A DNA stretch of 8,773 bases, from the NCBI GenBank assembly GCA_945910925.1, contig CAMDZX010000074.1, positions 1 to 8,773 of the forward strand, written 5' to 3'. Source of the DNA: an uncultured bacterium. GTDB lineage: Bacteria; Cyanobacteriota; Vampirovibrionia; Gastranaerophilales; Gastranaerophilaceae. The translations under genes and the position numbers were made by a program. Positions 1 through 6,434 of the stretch are shown piece after piece (position 1 is the stretch's first letter; each line of letters starts with the position of its first letter). The notes beneath the pieces are model-generated. The model was not told the DNA's origin, searched no databases, and worked only from the letters and a program-made list of their open reading frames with translations.

Positions 1-357
1 GCCCAAATCCAATAAATACGTACCAAGCCATAATAAGTGCGATGCAATACGGTTTAATTCCATCATCATTACTCTTATATATTTTGCAACTGGCGGAACT
101 TCTATCTTGTTGAGTTGTTCGACTGCATTACAAAAAGCGTATGAATAAAAGAAACCGCTTAAATAATCAATTCTGTCAACCATTGGTAAATATTGGATAT
201 ACGTCTTTGATTCGGCAAGTTTTTCCATCCCCCGATGTAAATACCCGATGTCAGGTTCGCAGGATAAAATTCTTTCTCCGTCAAGTTCAAGTATCAGTCT
301 TAGCACCCCATGAGTAGACGGATGTTGAGGTCCGAGATTTAATATCATATTATGCAT
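1..357 (-). CDS. nuoD: NADH-quinone oxidoreductase subunit D (49 kDa subunit), N-terminal part
   Basis: Only the first 119 residues are present; the gene runs off the left edge of the window (the family is about 390-400 residues). Translating the minus strand from ATG at 357 gives MHNMILNLGPQHPSTHG followed by a long family-typical stretch ending ELNRIASHLLWLGTYLLDLG. The GPQHPSTHG loop (residues 9-17) and the Tyr of DRIDYLS (Tyr65) match the positions known in complex I to line the quinone headgroup pocket. The protein is a peripheral-arm subunit next to NuoB. An in-frame TGA lies just upstream, so only ATG 357 or ATG 348 can be the start. An AAAGG about 10 bases upstream favours 357. This start overlaps the end of nuoC by 8 bases, which implies translational coupling. 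Confidence 0.96.
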   Translation of the reverse strand, partial: MHNMILNLGPQHPSTHGVLRLILELDGERILSCEPDIGYLHRGMEKLAESKTYIQYLPMVDRIDYLSGFFYSYAFCNAVEQLNKIEVPPVAKYIRVMMMELNRIASHLLWLGTYLLDLG

Positions 358-781
358 TCCAATTCAACCTTTCATCATTTATTTGATAATCTTTTCTCAA
401 AGGATATCCATGCCAGCTTTCCGGCATGAGTAGGCGTCTTAGTTTTTTATTTCCCTCAAAATATACTCCGAATAAATCATAGATTTCGCACTCATCATAA
501 TATGCACTTGCATATATATCTGCAACAGAACTTGTTTTGTCAGTTATATTTGTCGAGATATATAACCTGTCATTCAGGTATGTAGAAACAATGGGATAGA
601 TTAATTCAATATAGTCTGTATTATCAACTGCAACAATCGTGAACAGCGTGTCGTAAGATAATTCGGGGGATGACTTTAAAAACATTAAAATTTCACGAAT
701 TCTTGTATAATCAATTACTACTTTTTCTCCATCAAATTTTATATCGAAAAATTTAGATTTAATAATATCAAACTTATCCAT
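350..781 (-). CDS. nuoC: NADH-quinone oxidoreductase subunit C (30 kDa subunit)
   Basis: This 143-residue protein is a peripheral-arm subunit that, with NuoD, forms the connecting part of complex I. The 30-kDa-subunit signature sits at about residues 98-133: ECEIYDLFGVYFEG, then KLRRLLMPESWHGYPLRKDY. The protein is short; many NuoC/NdhJ proteins are roughly 150-200 residues, and the length is missing from the N-terminal part, not the signature. In place of the usual ERE before YD the sequence has ECE. It carries no cofactor. The ATG at 781 is preceded by AAAGG at a spacing of about 6 bases. The start overlaps the nuoB stop by 8 bases and the end overlaps nuoD by 8 bases, so it lies inside a tightly coupled operon. 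Identification is firm from the signature and gene order. Confidence 0.96.
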   Translation of the reverse strand: MDKFDIIKSKFFDIKFDGEKVVIDYTRIREILMFLKSSPELSYDTLFTIVAVDNTDYIELIYPIVSTYLNDRLYISTNITDKTSSVADIYASAYYDECEIYDLFGVYFEGNKKLRRLLMPESWHGYPLRKDYQINDERLNWNA

Positions 782-1310
782 TGTTTACCTTTCTGACAAG
801 TATTCCGTCACATTCTTCTAATTCGATATTGTGAGATGCAATAAATTCTTTTCGGGTTAGGATTGATTCTTTTTTTATTTCCTTCTGCAAAAGAAGTATC
901 GCATCAAACAGAGCTTCCGGTTTTGGCGGACACATCGGTAAATAGATATCAACCGGCAGAATTTTATCAACTCCTTTGACTACGGAATAGCTCTCATTAT
1001 CCGAAAACATCCCTCCGCTACAATTGCAAGCCCCCATTGCAATTACATATTTTGGCTCCGGCATTTGTTGGTATAATCTTAGTAATACAGGCGCCATTTT
1101 ATGTGTAATCGTTCCGGCACATATAAGTAAATCCGCCTGCCTTGGCGAAGGACGAAAGACCTCCGAGCCGAACCTTGCGATATCAAAATTTGATGCTGAT
1201 GCGCACATCATTTCTATCCCGCAGCATGATGTTGCAAATGTAAGAGGCCAGATTGAATTTGCCCTGCCCCAGTTTAATATTGTATCTATTGTTGTTAGTA
1301 TATAGTTCAT
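774..1310 (-). CDS. nuoB: NADH-quinone oxidoreductase subunit B (PSST/NdhK type, cluster N2)
   Basis: The 178-residue protein binds the terminal 4Fe-4S cluster N2, which passes electrons to quinone. The expected ligands are visible: adjacent Cys29-Cys30 in ATSCCGIEMM, Cys95 in MGACNCSGG and Cys127 (approximate) in LPMCPPKPEA. The conserved FRPSPRQADLLI and GTITHKMAP segments are also present. The core from YVIAMGAC to CPPKPEA is closest, as I recall the family, to cyanobacterial and plastid NdhK. Two details are unusual: a second cysteine two residues after Cys95 (CNC), and Met in place of the common Gly before CPP. The C-terminal 30 residues (after about 148) are a charged tail. ATG at 1310 has an AGGAGA site about 6 bases upstream and overlaps the nuoA stop by 4 bases. 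Confidence 0.97.
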   Translation of the reverse strand: MNYILTTIDTILNWGRANSIWPLTFATSCCGIEMMCASASNFDIARFGSEVFRPSPRQADLLICAGTITHKMAPVLLRLYQQMPEPKYVIAMGACNCSGGMFSDNESYSVVKGVDKILPVDIYLPMCPPKPEALFDAILLLQKEIKKESILTRKEFIASHNIELEECDGILVRKVNNG

Positions 1311-1654
1311 TTTTGTCTCCTGTGTAAAGTGAATTGCAAAAGTGCAAAAAGAATTAGGAGTAAATACGCAGTAATCGTATTTGTATGAAATTTTGAATAT
1401 TCAACCCCTGTTGCCAATATCGGATAAATAAATATTGATGAAATATCAAAAATCATGAACATTATGAGATATCTAAAATATCCTATATTAAAACTTATAT
1501 TCTTGAAGTGTTTGACCTTTATTCCGCATTCATATGTTGATGACTTTATTCTGTCCGGCGATTTATATTCAAAAATATATCCCATAACAAGCATTGATAC
1601 AGCAGTAAGAAATGCAAACAATATAAAACATGTTAAGAATATTAGATTTTCCAT
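1307..1654 (-). CDS. nuoA: NADH-quinone oxidoreductase subunit A
   Basis: This is a small membrane subunit of complex I, 115 residues with three predicted transmembrane segments at about 4-28, 57-80 and 91-111. It sits beside NuoH/NuoJ at the entrance of the proton-translocation path. Family marks are YECG (residues 41-44, with the loop Cys43) and FDISSIFIYP (69-78), which aligns to the usual FD[VI]E..FL[YF]P. The acidic residue normally two after the Asp is Ser72 here, while Asp70 is kept. ATG at 1654 is preceded by GGAGA at a spacing of about 7 bases. It is the first gene of the operon and its stop overlaps nuoB by 4 bases. Only 33 bases separate it from the divergent TPR gene. Confidence 0.93.
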   Translation of the reverse strand: MENLIFLTCFILFAFLTAVSMLVMGYIFEYKSPDRIKSSTYECGIKVKHFKNISFNIGYFRYLIMFMIFDISSIFIYPILATGVEYSKFHTNTITAYLLLILFALLQFTLHRRQK

Positions 1655-1670
1655 TATAATTCTCCGAATA

Positions 1671-1679
1671 TGCTATAAT
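1671..1679 (+). promoter_or_regulatory. Candidate extended -10 promoter for the TPR-GHL10 operon
   Basis: TGCTATAAT is a perfect TATAAT (1674-1679) with the TG extension one base upstream. No good -35 is visible at 16-18 bases spacing, which would fall inside the nuoA start region. Transcription from this box would begin around 1685-1688, at the ATG itself. The reading frame of the TPR gene is closed by a TAA (1676-1678) lying within the -10 box. A second TATAAT lies at 1655-1660, immediately next to the nuoA start. Sigma-70-type recognition is assumed. Confidence 0.5.
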
Positions 1680-1687
1680 GTGATGGT

Positions 1688-2320
1688 ATGAACAGATTTG
1701 CTAAACATATTTTTTTAGTTTTTTGTCTTTGTGTTTTCATTAATCGATGTTATGCAACAACAAAATATGTAAATATCGAATATGATGTTCCTATTGATTA
1801 CTCAAAGATTGATAAAAATGCACTGGCGACTCAGGCTAATTTATTTTTTAATCATTTTGAACAAATAACCGATGACGAATACAAAAAGAAATACATTCAA
1901 CCATTGCTTAACAGATATTCCGTATTGTCGGTTATGGTGCCGGAGGATCCGTTTAATTTTACAAGACTGGGGATTCTGTATGATATTATGGGAAACGACA
2001 GATATGCAAAATCCTGTTTCTTTAAAGCAACTAACCTTGTTCCCGATTATGCTTATGCAACTTATTCTTTTGGCAATTATTACTATAAACGGGGACTATA
2101 CAGAAAAGCTCTTGCTCAGTATAAAGTGAGTGAAGGTTTACCATATCCTTACAGTTATGACAGGTATATGAAAATGGGTGCGGTTTATGAAAAGCTTGGC
2201 AACTATAAAGAAGCTCTTGTTTTTTATAAATCAGCCTACAAACAACAAAACGGTCTTGATCTATACAACAAAATACTACTCTTAGAGGAATTAAACTCTA
2301 AAAATATGTTGTACCATTAG
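1688..2320 (+). CDS. Exported tetratricopeptide-repeat (TPR) protein
   Basis: The 210-residue protein begins with a signal peptide: basic MNRFAKH, a hydrophobic core at about 8-19, and a likely cleavage after NRCYA (residue 23). From about residue 87 it has three TPR-like helical pairs (about 87-120, 121-152 and 157-190). Their pattern is G.LY....RY..A...F.KA..L.PD..YA, then YYY.RG.Y.KAL..Y, then M...Y.KLGNYKEAL.FYK.A. It is probably a secreted or periplasmic scaffold for protein contacts; no catalytic motif is seen and the partner is unknown. The region at 24-86 has no recognisable domain. ATG 1688 is nearly forced because an in-frame stop lies 10 bases upstream, although no clear Shine-Dalgarno site precedes it. 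It is followed after 29 bases by the GHL10 gene, probably in the same operon, so the two exported products may act together. Confidence 0.85.
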   Translation: MNRFAKHIFLVFCLCVFINRCYATTKYVNIEYDVPIDYSKIDKNALATQANLFFNHFEQITDDEYKKKYIQPLLNRYSVLSVMVPEDPFNFTRLGILYDIMGNDRYAKSCFFKATNLVPDYAYATYSFGNYYYKRGLYRKALAQYKVSEGLPYPYSYDRYMKMGAVYEKLGNYKEALVFYKSAYKQQNGLDLYNKILLLEELNSKNMLYH

Positions 2321-2339
2321 AGTGTTCAGAAGTATACTC

Positions 2340-2343
2340 AGGA
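2340..2343 (+). promoter_or_regulatory. Ribosome binding site that decides the GHL10 start
   Basis: AGGA at 2340-2343 lies 6 bases before ATG 2350 but only 3 bases before the in-frame GTG at 2347. The ATG is therefore the better start, and the one-residue longer form is unlikely. Confidence 0.6.
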
Positions 2344-2349
2344 TATGTG

Positions 2350-4254
2350 ATGAGAAGACTGTTTTTAATTTCATTTATTTTTATGAATTTAATAATCGGA
2401 TTAGGCGTTTCTGCTCAGAGTGCGTTTTCTCCTTATACTTTAAAGTCTAACGAAGTTTTAATGAGTCAGGGTAGTTATAATGTAGACCTTATCGACCCAA
2501 CTGCAGCAACCAGCAGAAGAAACAGTTATTTTCCGGGATTTAGAGGTGCAAACCAGATGATAGTGTATACATCCGCATTTGGGTATCGTACGAACACAAA
2601 CGAATACGGTACGGAAGCAATTGTTGTAGACAATATAGTTACGGAAATAAGCGGAGCCGATTCTGTCATTCCAAAAAACGGACTTGTTATAAGCGGACAC
2701 GGTAAGGCAAAAAATTGGATGAACAAAAACCTTACAGTCGGTACGAAAGTTTATATAAACAAAAATACTAAATTGCTTACGGCTTATACGACATCTGACA
2801 GTTATATTTATAGCGCACAATCTCAAATAAAAGAGGTTAAATATATCGTAGGAAAATATTTACAATCCCATACAGGATACAATTCTAGACGGACAAATGC
2901 TTACATTAATCAGGCTGAAAATTACATTGCAAAAGCCATGAGAAGTCGTATTAATGTAAAAAAATATTCGGAGTTAGCGATAGAAGCGGCAAATACTGCG
3001 CTAGCATCGGCAATTCCTTATAAAGACGATGAATTGCGCGGAGTTTGGATACGCCCGACATTCAAAACTCAGGAGGAAATTTGTTTAGCATTAGATTCAC
3101 TTTCTCAGGCAGGAATAAATACAATATTTATCGAAACTTATTATCACGGTATGACAATTTATCCGAGTACGGTTATGGCAAGTCGCGGTTTTGTAAAGGT
3201 AAATCCTGATTATGCAAATTTTGATGCTTTGGATTTTTGGATACACGAAGCTCACAAAAGAAATATAAAAGTTCATATATGGTTTGAAACATTTTATATA
3301 GGAAACAAAAATCCTGCAAATAATCCTAAAAATATTATTTCAATAAATCCATCGTGGGCAAATGTTACAAAACGTGATTATAACCAAAACCGTCCGACGG
3401 CTTCGGTTTCAGAACATAACGGATATTTTTTAGACCCTGCAAATCCTGAAGTGCAGAATTTCTTATTAGAGTTGTTATGCGAAATTATACAAAAGTATAG
3501 ACCTGACGGGATAAATTTGGATTATATAAGATACCCTCAATCAATATCTTCTCAGTATGTGGGAAGTGATATGTCAAGTTGGGGATATACACTGTTTGCA
3601 AGAACTGATTACAAGAATATATATGGTGTTGACCCTGTTGAATTGACTCAGTTTGAACCATTGTGGGAATCCTGGAATGAATATCGCAGAGATAAGGTTA
3701 CCGAATTTGTTCGTAGAGCATCTAAAATATGTCGTTCCAATAATGTTGCAATAACTGCGGTTATTTTTCCAAACAGACAAGCTGCACTTGATATGAAGCA
3801 ACAGGATTGGAAACGTTGGTCCGTAAACAATTATGTAGACGGGTTTACTCCATTATTTCTTACTTGTGACCCTGCAACAGCAACAGGATTGATGAAGGAA
3901 GTGTTGAACAATAAAGATACAAAAACGAAACTTTATGCAGGTTTGTTCATTACGTTTATGAATGGTTCTGAATCCGATTTGATAAAACAGATAAATGCAA
4001 TGAGAGATTTATCTCTGGATGGTTTTAGCATCTTTGATTATGCACATTTTGGAGAAAAATATATCAAGCCGTTGACTATAAGTATTTGTACTGAACCGAA
4101 AAACGAAAACAAATTAAATCCGTTCTCAGTGCAATCCTCTGCGAATAGACGTATTACGGCAGATAACACTTCCGGCTTAAACCAAACAAAACGGAGTTGG
4201 TTTAAATGGAAGAATAAGGAGAATCATAAGTATGAGCGAAGAAAATACAGATAA
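2350..4254 (+). CDS. Exported family 10-like glycoside hydrolase (GHL10/DUF187 type)
   Basis: A 634-residue protein. A signal peptide covers about residues 1-22, cleaved near GVSA/QS. A beta-rich N-terminal region of about 30-165 contains VISGHGKAKNWMN. A helical linker of about 170-222 leads to a GHL10 TIM-barrel of about 228-575. Barrel landmarks are ELRGVWIRP, INTIFIETYYHG, IKVHIWFETF, the strand DGINLDYIRYP (about 386-396) and LDGFSIFDYAHFG near the end. Known GHL10 members include E. coli DigH, which cleaves peptide-free peptidoglycan glycan strands. A cell-wall or polysaccharide substrate outside the cytoplasm is therefore plausible but not shown. The barrel acids in WFETF and LDYIRYP are candidate catalytic residues. 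The last 55 or so residues are polar and very basic, with no domain recognised. The final 23 bases overlap the next gene. It probably shares a transcript with the TPR gene. Confidence 0.88.
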   Translation: MRRLFLISFIFMNLIIGLGVSAQSAFSPYTLKSNEVLMSQGSYNVDLIDPTAATSRRNSYFPGFRGANQMIVYTSAFGYRTNTNEYGTEAIVVDNIVTEISGADSVIPKNGLVISGHGKAKNWMNKNLTVGTKVYINKNTKLLTAYTTSDSYIYSAQSQIKEVKYIVGKYLQSHTGYNSRRTNAYINQAENYIAKAMRSRINVKKYSELAIEAANTALASAIPYKDDELRGVWIRPTFKTQEEICLALDSLSQAGINTIFIETYYHGMTIYPSTVMASRGFVKVNPDYANFDALDFWIHEAHKRNIKVHIWFETFYIGNKNPANNPKNIISINPSWANVTKRDYNQNRPTASVSEHNGYFLDPANPEVQNFLLELLCEIIQKYRPDGINLDYIRYPQSISSQYVGSDMSSWGYTLFARTDYKNIYGVDPVELTQFEPLWESWNEYRRDKVTEFVRRASKICRSNNVAITAVIFPNRQAALDMKQQDWKRWSVNNYVDGFTPLFLTCDPATATGLMKEVLNNKDTKTKLYAGLFITFMNGSESDLIKQINAMRDLSLDGFSIFDYAHFGEKYIKPLTISICTEPKNENKLNPFSVQSSANRRITADNTSGLNQTKRSWFKWKNKENHKYERRKYR

Positions 4255-4438
4255 TAAACCTAAACGAAAATTTTTAGGGGTGTATTTTTCTTGTTGCCAT
4301 GTATACGGCAGACTTTATCAAAATAAACAGGGTACGGCATACGTTGGCAGATGTCCGAAATGTTTGAGAACAATAAAAGTTCCGATAGACAGTAATAGCA
4401 GTAAAGGTACAAACAGGAGGTTTTTCAGTGCAAATTAG
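4232..4438 (+). CDS. Small conserved zinc-ribbon-like protein
   Basis: A 68-residue protein with one compact cysteine module: FLGVYFSCCHVYGRLYQNK (about 14-32), then GTAYVGRCPKCLRTIKVPI (about 34-52). The Cys-Cys-His and CxxC pairs make a plausible single zinc site. The pattern resembles a widespread uncharacterised small bacterial protein family, so the gene is probably real despite its size. The N- and C-terminal ends are polar and likely disordered. AAGGAG at 4216-4221 lies 10 bases before ATG 4232. It overlaps the end of the GHL10 gene by 23 bases and the start of the peptidase gene by 11 bases, so translation of all three is probably coupled. It is predicted to be cytoplasmic, with no signal peptide. 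The function is unknown. Confidence 0.75.
   Translation: MSEENTDNKPKRKFLGVYFSCCHVYGRLYQNKQGTAYVGRCPKCLRTIKVPIDSNSSKGTNRRFFSAN
4415..4420 (+). promoter_or_regulatory. Strong Shine-Dalgarno site supporting a GTG start
   Basis: AGGAGG, a full consensus match, lies 7 bases before GTG 4428. No ATG with comparable spacing exists, so the M20 peptidase very probably starts at GTG. Confidence 0.85.
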
Positions 4439-5660
4439 TGATTTGAGAAAAGAATATGAATTACTTGATGTTTTTTGCGGATTAGCAGAAATACCTTCTC
4501 CATCATTGCATGAAGAAGGTGTGATAAGATATATCGAAAATTTCTGCAAACAACACGGCATATCATATACGCTTGATGATTATAAAAATGTTTATATAAG
4601 AATTGATGCTACTGATTCTTCCAAAGAGTCTGTAATGTTATCTTCGCATATGGATGTTGTCGGGGATAATTCGCCTGTGATACTTGAATTGGACGGAGAT
4701 TTTATTAAGGCAAAAGGCAGGACTCTCGGTTCTGATGACAAAGTCGGGGTTGCATCCGCACTTTTGTTGGCTAAAACCGTGAAGAATTCCGGTATTAAAC
4801 ATGGCGGACTCGAAATAACATTTACCAGAGATGAAGAAACAAATATGTCAGGGGTTGAACATGTTCAATTTGATAAAATAGATTCGACGTATGTCCTTGT
4901 GTGTGATGCGGATAAACTTGCGCAACTACAAGTTTCGGGAGCAAGTTATACAAATGCAAAGATTTCCGTAAAAGCCTTTTTAGGCGGACATTCGGGGAAT
5001 GATATCGGGGACGAAAAACGTCTTAATGCTGCCAAACTTATTGCAGAACTTATAAACGATATGCCTCAAGGTGTTTATTATAAAGACAATACGGGTGTCA
5101 TTACTTCCTGTAATCTCGGTGCTATTGTAGCGGGTGGTATTCAAAATGCGGTATCTACTCTCGTTGCAGACGGTGTTAAGTCTGCTGATTATATAACAGA
5201 AATTAACGAGCGTTCTTCAACAAATATCATTAATACAGATGCAAAAGCCTCTTACTCAATAAGAAGTGCAAGTCCTGAAAAAGAGGACGAACTTAAAGAG
5301 ATTATGAAATCTGTTGTAAAACGCTTTAATGAAAAATATGAAGAACTTGCAGAGGTAGAAATCAACTTTGAAATCCATCTTCCGCCGTTTGTTAAGGTTG
5401 ATGATGACAGGATTGAAAAAGTTCATACAAGAGCGTGTGAAAAACTTGGGATTAAAAACGAAATATCCTCCTTCCATGCCGGTGCTGAAACCCATATTTA
5501 TGCAAACAAAACAAATAAACACGGACAAAAATTCAGACCGTTTTTATTAGGTTTGGCTGATATTTATAATATGCACTCGGCGAGGGAAAAGGTTGATTAT
5601 AAATCCTTCCTGAAAGGGTACGAAATTATCAAAGAGACATTTATTGAGTTTAATAAATAA
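4428..5660 (+). CDS. M20-family metallopeptidase, peptidase T-like
   Basis: A 410-residue cytoplasmic di-zinc peptidase of the M20 family, probably releasing amino acids from short peptides. The metal and catalytic residues are all visible. His74 and Asp76 lie in SSHMDVV, and bridging Asp103 in GRTLGSDDKVGVA. Glu136 (general base) and Glu137 lie in TRDEETNMSGV, Asp160 in VCDAD, and His383 in NMHSARE. The lid/dimerisation domain spans about 175-290, with GGHSG near 186-190. The length fits the family (about 370-420). The closest resemblance is to PepT-like proteins, although the HAGAETHI segment near 350 also recalls PepD-type members, so the exact substrate is open. It starts at GTG behind a consensus AGGAGG, is the last gene of the TPR-GHL10 operon, and is followed directly by a strong terminator hairpin. 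Confidence 0.92.
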   Translation: MQISDLRKEYELLDVFCGLAEIPSPSLHEEGVIRYIENFCKQHGISYTLDDYKNVYIRIDATDSSKESVMLSSHMDVVGDNSPVILELDGDFIKAKGRTLGSDDKVGVASALLLAKTVKNSGIKHGGLEITFTRDEETNMSGVEHVQFDKIDSTYVLVCDADKLAQLQVSGASYTNAKISVKAFLGGHSGNDIGDEKRLNAAKLIAELINDMPQGVYYKDNTGVITSCNLGAIVAGGIQNAVSTLVADGVKSADYITEINERSSTNIINTDAKASYSIRSASPEKEDELKEIMKSVVKRFNEKYEELAEVEINFEIHLPPFVKVDDDRIEKVHTRACEKLGIKNEISSFHAGAETHIYANKTNKHGQKFRPFLLGLADIYNMHSAREKVDYKSFLKGYEIIKETFIEFNK

Positions 5661-5695
5661 AAAGCAGGTCTTGGGGAAAACCCAAGACCTGCTTT
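5661..5695. terminator. Bidirectional intrinsic terminator between convergent genes
   Basis: A perfect 15-bp stem pairs 5661-5675 with 5681-5695 around the five-base loop GAAAA. The stem is GC-rich in its middle, starts AAAG and ends CTTT. It begins directly after the peptidase stop codon and ends 13 bases before the PHP gene stop. Reading leftwards, the hairpin is followed by a T-rich run (TTT then TTATTTATT), a good terminator tail for the minus-strand gene. Reading rightwards the tail is only TTT then mixed bases, so termination that way depends more on the stem. Confidence 0.9.
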
Positions 5696-5708
5696 AATGT
5701 AAATCTAA

Positions 5709-6434
5709 TTAATACGCCATAATATTTCTTGTATGGCAATCTGTTCCGCCTGTAATAATCAGGTTATATTTTGCTGCGATGTCTTTTATTTGACGCATGG
5801 ATGCAAACCTTATAACCGCACGGTGTCTGCGGTACGGATAATAAACTTCAATCCCGTCAAGTCCGTATGATACAAGCTTGCCCACAAATTTATCCAAATT
5901 CAAAGCCCAACAACATGCCGGATGCGCGAGAACTGCAATTCCTCCGGCTTCGTGTATCGCATTAATAAGTCTTTTTATATCCCGTTTGGCAAATATTCTC
6001 ACAATATCTGCCTCTGTTTCTTTTTTTGTTTTTGCCATAAACTCATCTAAAACAGGATTGTCTACATCAATTCCATATGCAAGAAGATGAAGAAAAACGT
6101 ATCCGCACCAACAATCAAACTCTACGGCAGGAATAAGCACATCATCTTTGAATTGTTTATGTCCTTCAACCGTGTTATGGTCGCATATTGCAATTTTGCG
6201 GTATCCTAATTCCTTTGCTTGTCTTATAATATCTTGAAATTCAGCCTTGCCGTCCGAGTATTTTGAATGTATGTGAAGGTTTACAAAATCAAAATAATCC
6301 AGAGGTTTAAATGAAGATATTAATTCTCTAATATCGGGTCTTGTTTCTGTTTTGCCTTCTTGTTCAACAGTATCAGCTTCTCTTTCTGTAACATTATTCG
6401 TGTTTTCTTCAATAATTTCTTCAGTATTTTTCAT
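5709..6434 (-). CDS. PHP-domain phosphoesterase, YciV/TrpH-like
   Basis: A 241-residue cytoplasmic protein with an almost complete PHP metal site. His54 and His56 lie in NLHIHSKYSDG, with Asp61 after them. Asp85-His86 are in ICDHN, Glu105 in IPAVEFD, His116 in FLHLLAYG, His171 in VLAHPACC, and Asp232 and His234 in GGTDCH. Such enzymes hydrolyse phosphoesters with three metal ions. The closest group I can name is YciV/RNase AM (acting on 3',5'-bisphosphate nucleotides and RNA 5' ends), so the specific substrate is inferred. The usual DHD is DHN here. The first 40 or so residues are an acidic, Thr/Glu-rich, probably disordered extension. The protein stops 7 residues after the last ligand His, shorter than YciV. 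It is a single gene, convergent with the peptidase and divergent from the membrane protein. No strong Shine-Dalgarno site precedes ATG 6434. Confidence 0.85.
   Translation of the reverse strand: MKNTEEIIEENTNNVTEREADTVEQEGKTETRPDIRELISSFKPLDYFDFVNLHIHSKYSDGKAEFQDIIRQAKELGYRKIAICDHNTVEGHKQFKDDVLIPAVEFDCWCGYVFLHLLAYGIDVDNPVLDEFMAKTKKETEADIVRIFAKRDIKRLINAIHEAGGIAVLAHPACCWALNLDKFVGKLVSYGLDGIEVYYPYRRHRAVIRFASMRQIKDIAAKYNLIITGGTDCHTRNIMAY

Noticed and set aside
1024..1305. Plus-strand open frame opposite nuoB
   Set aside because: It is a shadow of the strongly conserved nuoB frame, with no ribosome site or recognisable protein.
2284..2303. Small hairpin TTAGAG/CTCTAA near the end of the TPR gene
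   Set aside because: The stem is only 6 weak base pairs with an 8-base loop, lies inside the coding sequence and has no T-run, so it is not a terminator.
2347..2349. GTG start one codon before the GHL10 ATG
   Set aside because: The AGGA site would be only 3 bases away; ATG 2350 has 6-base spacing.
2458..2826. Minus-strand open frames inside the GHL10 gene
   Set aside because: They are antisense shadows with no ribosome site and no family resemblance; the plus-strand frame is continuous and domain-bearing.
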